A stretch of 5,947 nt of DNA from Planctomycetota bacterium. GTDB lineage: Bacteria > Planctomycetota > Planctomycetia > Isosphaerales > Isosphaeraceae. Under the pieces are notes generated by a model. That model was given only the letters and a program-made list of their open reading frames with translations. It was not told the DNA's origin and made no database searches. Each line of letters opens with the position of its first letter. The stretch's first letter is position 1. Shown piece after piece: positions 4,768-5,947 of this stretch. The stretch is from positions 1-5,947 of the forward strand of contig JAJYCH010000328.1 in NCBI GenBank assembly GCA_021778575.1, given 5' to 3'. Both the position numbers and the translations under genes were made by a program.

Positions 4768-5947
4768 ATGCGATTGACGAAGCTCGCGAATCGATATGCG
4801 CTGGTAACAGCGGTCGCTCTGATCGGGTCAACCGGCTGCCAGCGCTTGCCTTATATTGACCAATCCAAACCGGTCCCCCATGACAACATGGGAACCATCG
4901 CGACCGAAGATACCGAGGTGAAGTTAACCAACTTCACCGGGAGCGCCCCGACCGCGATGCCCAAGGTCCCCGAGCCCCGGACGACCGAACGGCCCGAGGC
5001 CGAAGAGATCTGGCACATGACGTTGCCCGAGGCGATCCGGATCGGCCTGGATAATTCCGAGGTCATCCGCGTTATCTCGCTCGGTGCCCAGGGGATTCCG
5101 CTCGGTGGCTTCGAGCCGACTCCGCTCAATACCGGTGCCGGAGCCGGCGTGGCCAGTTCGCTCGGTGCCGGAACGCTGTCTTCGGTGTATGACCCGGCGA
5201 TCCAGGAAACCCAGATCGCTTCGGCCCTGGCGGTTTTCGACGCCAACTTCACCACCAGCATCCTCTGGGGCCACAGCACAACACCGCTGAATAACTCACT
5301 GACGGCCGGTGTCATTCCCACCGCGGCCAAATATCCGCTGATCTTCGACCAGGACACCGCGACGTTCCAGTCGACCCTGCAAAAGCGGGCGGCCAACGGT
5401 GCGGTCATGCAGATCCAGCACAACGTCAGCTATCTCTACTCGAACAGTCCGGCAAACGTTTATCCGTCGGCGTACACGACCAACACGCAGCTCTCGCTCA
5501 CCCAGCCGTTGCTCGGTGGTACCGCTCAGAACCCCAGCGGTCTGGAAGCGAACCGCGCGGCCATCGTGATCGCCCGGCTCAATGCCGACGCCTCGGTCTG
5601 GAACTTCAAGGCCGCCGTGATGGCCCACGTCCGGTCCATCGAGCAGCAGTACTGGTCGCTCTCGCAGCAGCAAATCGCCCTCTGGAGCCGCGAGACCGCA
5701 GTGAAGCTGGGCGAGGAAATTCTTCGCCGCGAACGGGCCGAACTCGAAGTCGGTCGGGCCACGCGTGCCGACGTCGCCGAGGCCGAGCAGCAGCTTGAGA
5801 ACTTCAAGCTCAACCTCGTCAGCGCCACCTCGGACGTGATCACGACCGAACGACAGCTCCGGAACATTCTCGGACTCCCGCCGGCCGACAATCGCCGGAT
5901 CGTCCCCGACACCGCGCCCACCGAGGCCCGGCTCGAACCCGACTGGG
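4768..5947 (+). CDS. TolC-family outer-membrane efflux lipoprotein (C-terminus off right edge)
   Basis: There are 393 codons up to the window edge with no stop. Proteins of this family trimerise into the outer-membrane exit duct of tripartite efflux pumps or type I secretion systems. A signal peptide (MRLTKLANRY, then hydrophobic 11-20) ends in STGC with Cys24 as the likely lipidated residue; Ser at -3 is less usual than Leu. A Pro/Thr-rich linker follows (about 30-80). LPEAIRIGLDNSEVIRV (86-102) is the start of the first TolC helix. A Gly-rich insert (104-140) and YDPAIQETQIASALAVFDA (141-159) come next, then the beta-strand-like part (160-250). The long periplasmic helices follow, with QQYWSL (293-298), ELEVGRATRADVAEAEQQL (325-343) and LRNILGLPP (364-372). 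AAGGA at 4753-4757 lies ten bases ahead of ATG 4768; an in-frame ATG at 4738 has no ribosome site. No pump partner gene is in view. Confidence 0.88.
   Translation, partial: MRLTKLANRYALVTAVALIGSTGCQRLPYIDQSKPVPHDNMGTIATEDTEVKLTNFTGSAPTAMPKVPEPRTTERPEAEEIWHMTLPEAIRIGLDNSEVIRVISLGAQGIPLGGFEPTPLNTGAGAGVASSLGAGTLSSVYDPAIQETQIASALAVFDANFTTSILWGHSTTPLNNSLTAGVIPTAAKYPLIFDQDTATFQSTLQKRAANGAVMQIQHNVSYLYSNSPANVYPSAYTTNTQLSLTQPLLGGTAQNPSGLEANRAAIVIARLNADASVWNFKAAVMAHVRSIEQQYWSLSQQQIALWSRETAVKLGEEILRRERAELEVGRATRADVAEAEQQLENFKLNLVSATSDVITTERQLRNILGLPPADNRRIVPDTAPTEARLEPDW

Noticed and set aside
4569..4859. Plus-strand open frame of 96 codons in the spacer
   Set aside because: It overlaps the signal-peptide region of the TolC-like gene in a wrong frame and has no conserved pattern.
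4851..5423. Minus-strand open frame of 190 codons opposite the TolC-like gene
   Set aside because: It is antisense to clear TolC-family codons and has no independent support.
1..5947. tRNA, rRNA, CRISPR array or insertion sequence
   Set aside because: No cloverleaf-like, rRNA-like, regularly spaced repeat, transposase or terminal inverted repeat signal was seen on either strand.

Overview
The window looks like chromosomal DNA from a high-GC Gram-negative bacterium. A planctomycete of the Isosphaeraceae type is the best guess. This rests on a lipid A kinase, a TolC-type outer-membrane lipoprotein, GC-rich third codon positions and the flavour of the small uncharacterised proteins. The taxon is an inference; no marker gene is present.

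Layout. Positions 1-3772 hold six genes, all on the minus strand. In transcription order they are: an isocitrate dehydrogenase (3772-2684); a 76-residue protein (2679-2449) starting 4 bases after the dehydrogenase stop; an 86-residue acidic partner (2414-2154); a secreted, charged, helical protein of unknown function (2098-1358); the lipid A 4'-kinase LpxK (1309-248, GTG start); and the first 83 codons of an uncharacterised protein whose GTG overlaps the lpxK stop by 4 bases and which runs off the left edge. Gaps are short (-4, 48, 55, 34 and 4 bases), so one co-directional transcription unit is plausible. A divergent spacer (3773-3971) separates it from the plus-strand genes: a small two-helix membrane protein of the DUF962/Mpo1-like type (3972-4310) and, after a 457-base non-coding stretch, a TolC-family efflux lipoprotein (4768 to the right edge, incomplete).

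How they fit together. LpxK and the TolC-like protein both serve the outer envelope, and the secreted coiled protein may act in the periplasm. The dehydrogenase is a TCA-cycle enzyme whose cofactor-site residues point to NADP. The most unusual part is the pair of small genes behind the dehydrogenase. They resemble a recurrent but poorly described two-gene cassette with a toxin-antitoxin-like layout, and the second protein ends abruptly after its core domain. Candidate regulatory structures are a GC-rich hairpin just ahead of the dehydrogenase start, and in the 4311-4767 spacer a perfect hairpin with a GGA-containing loop plus a possible pair of mutually exclusive stems.
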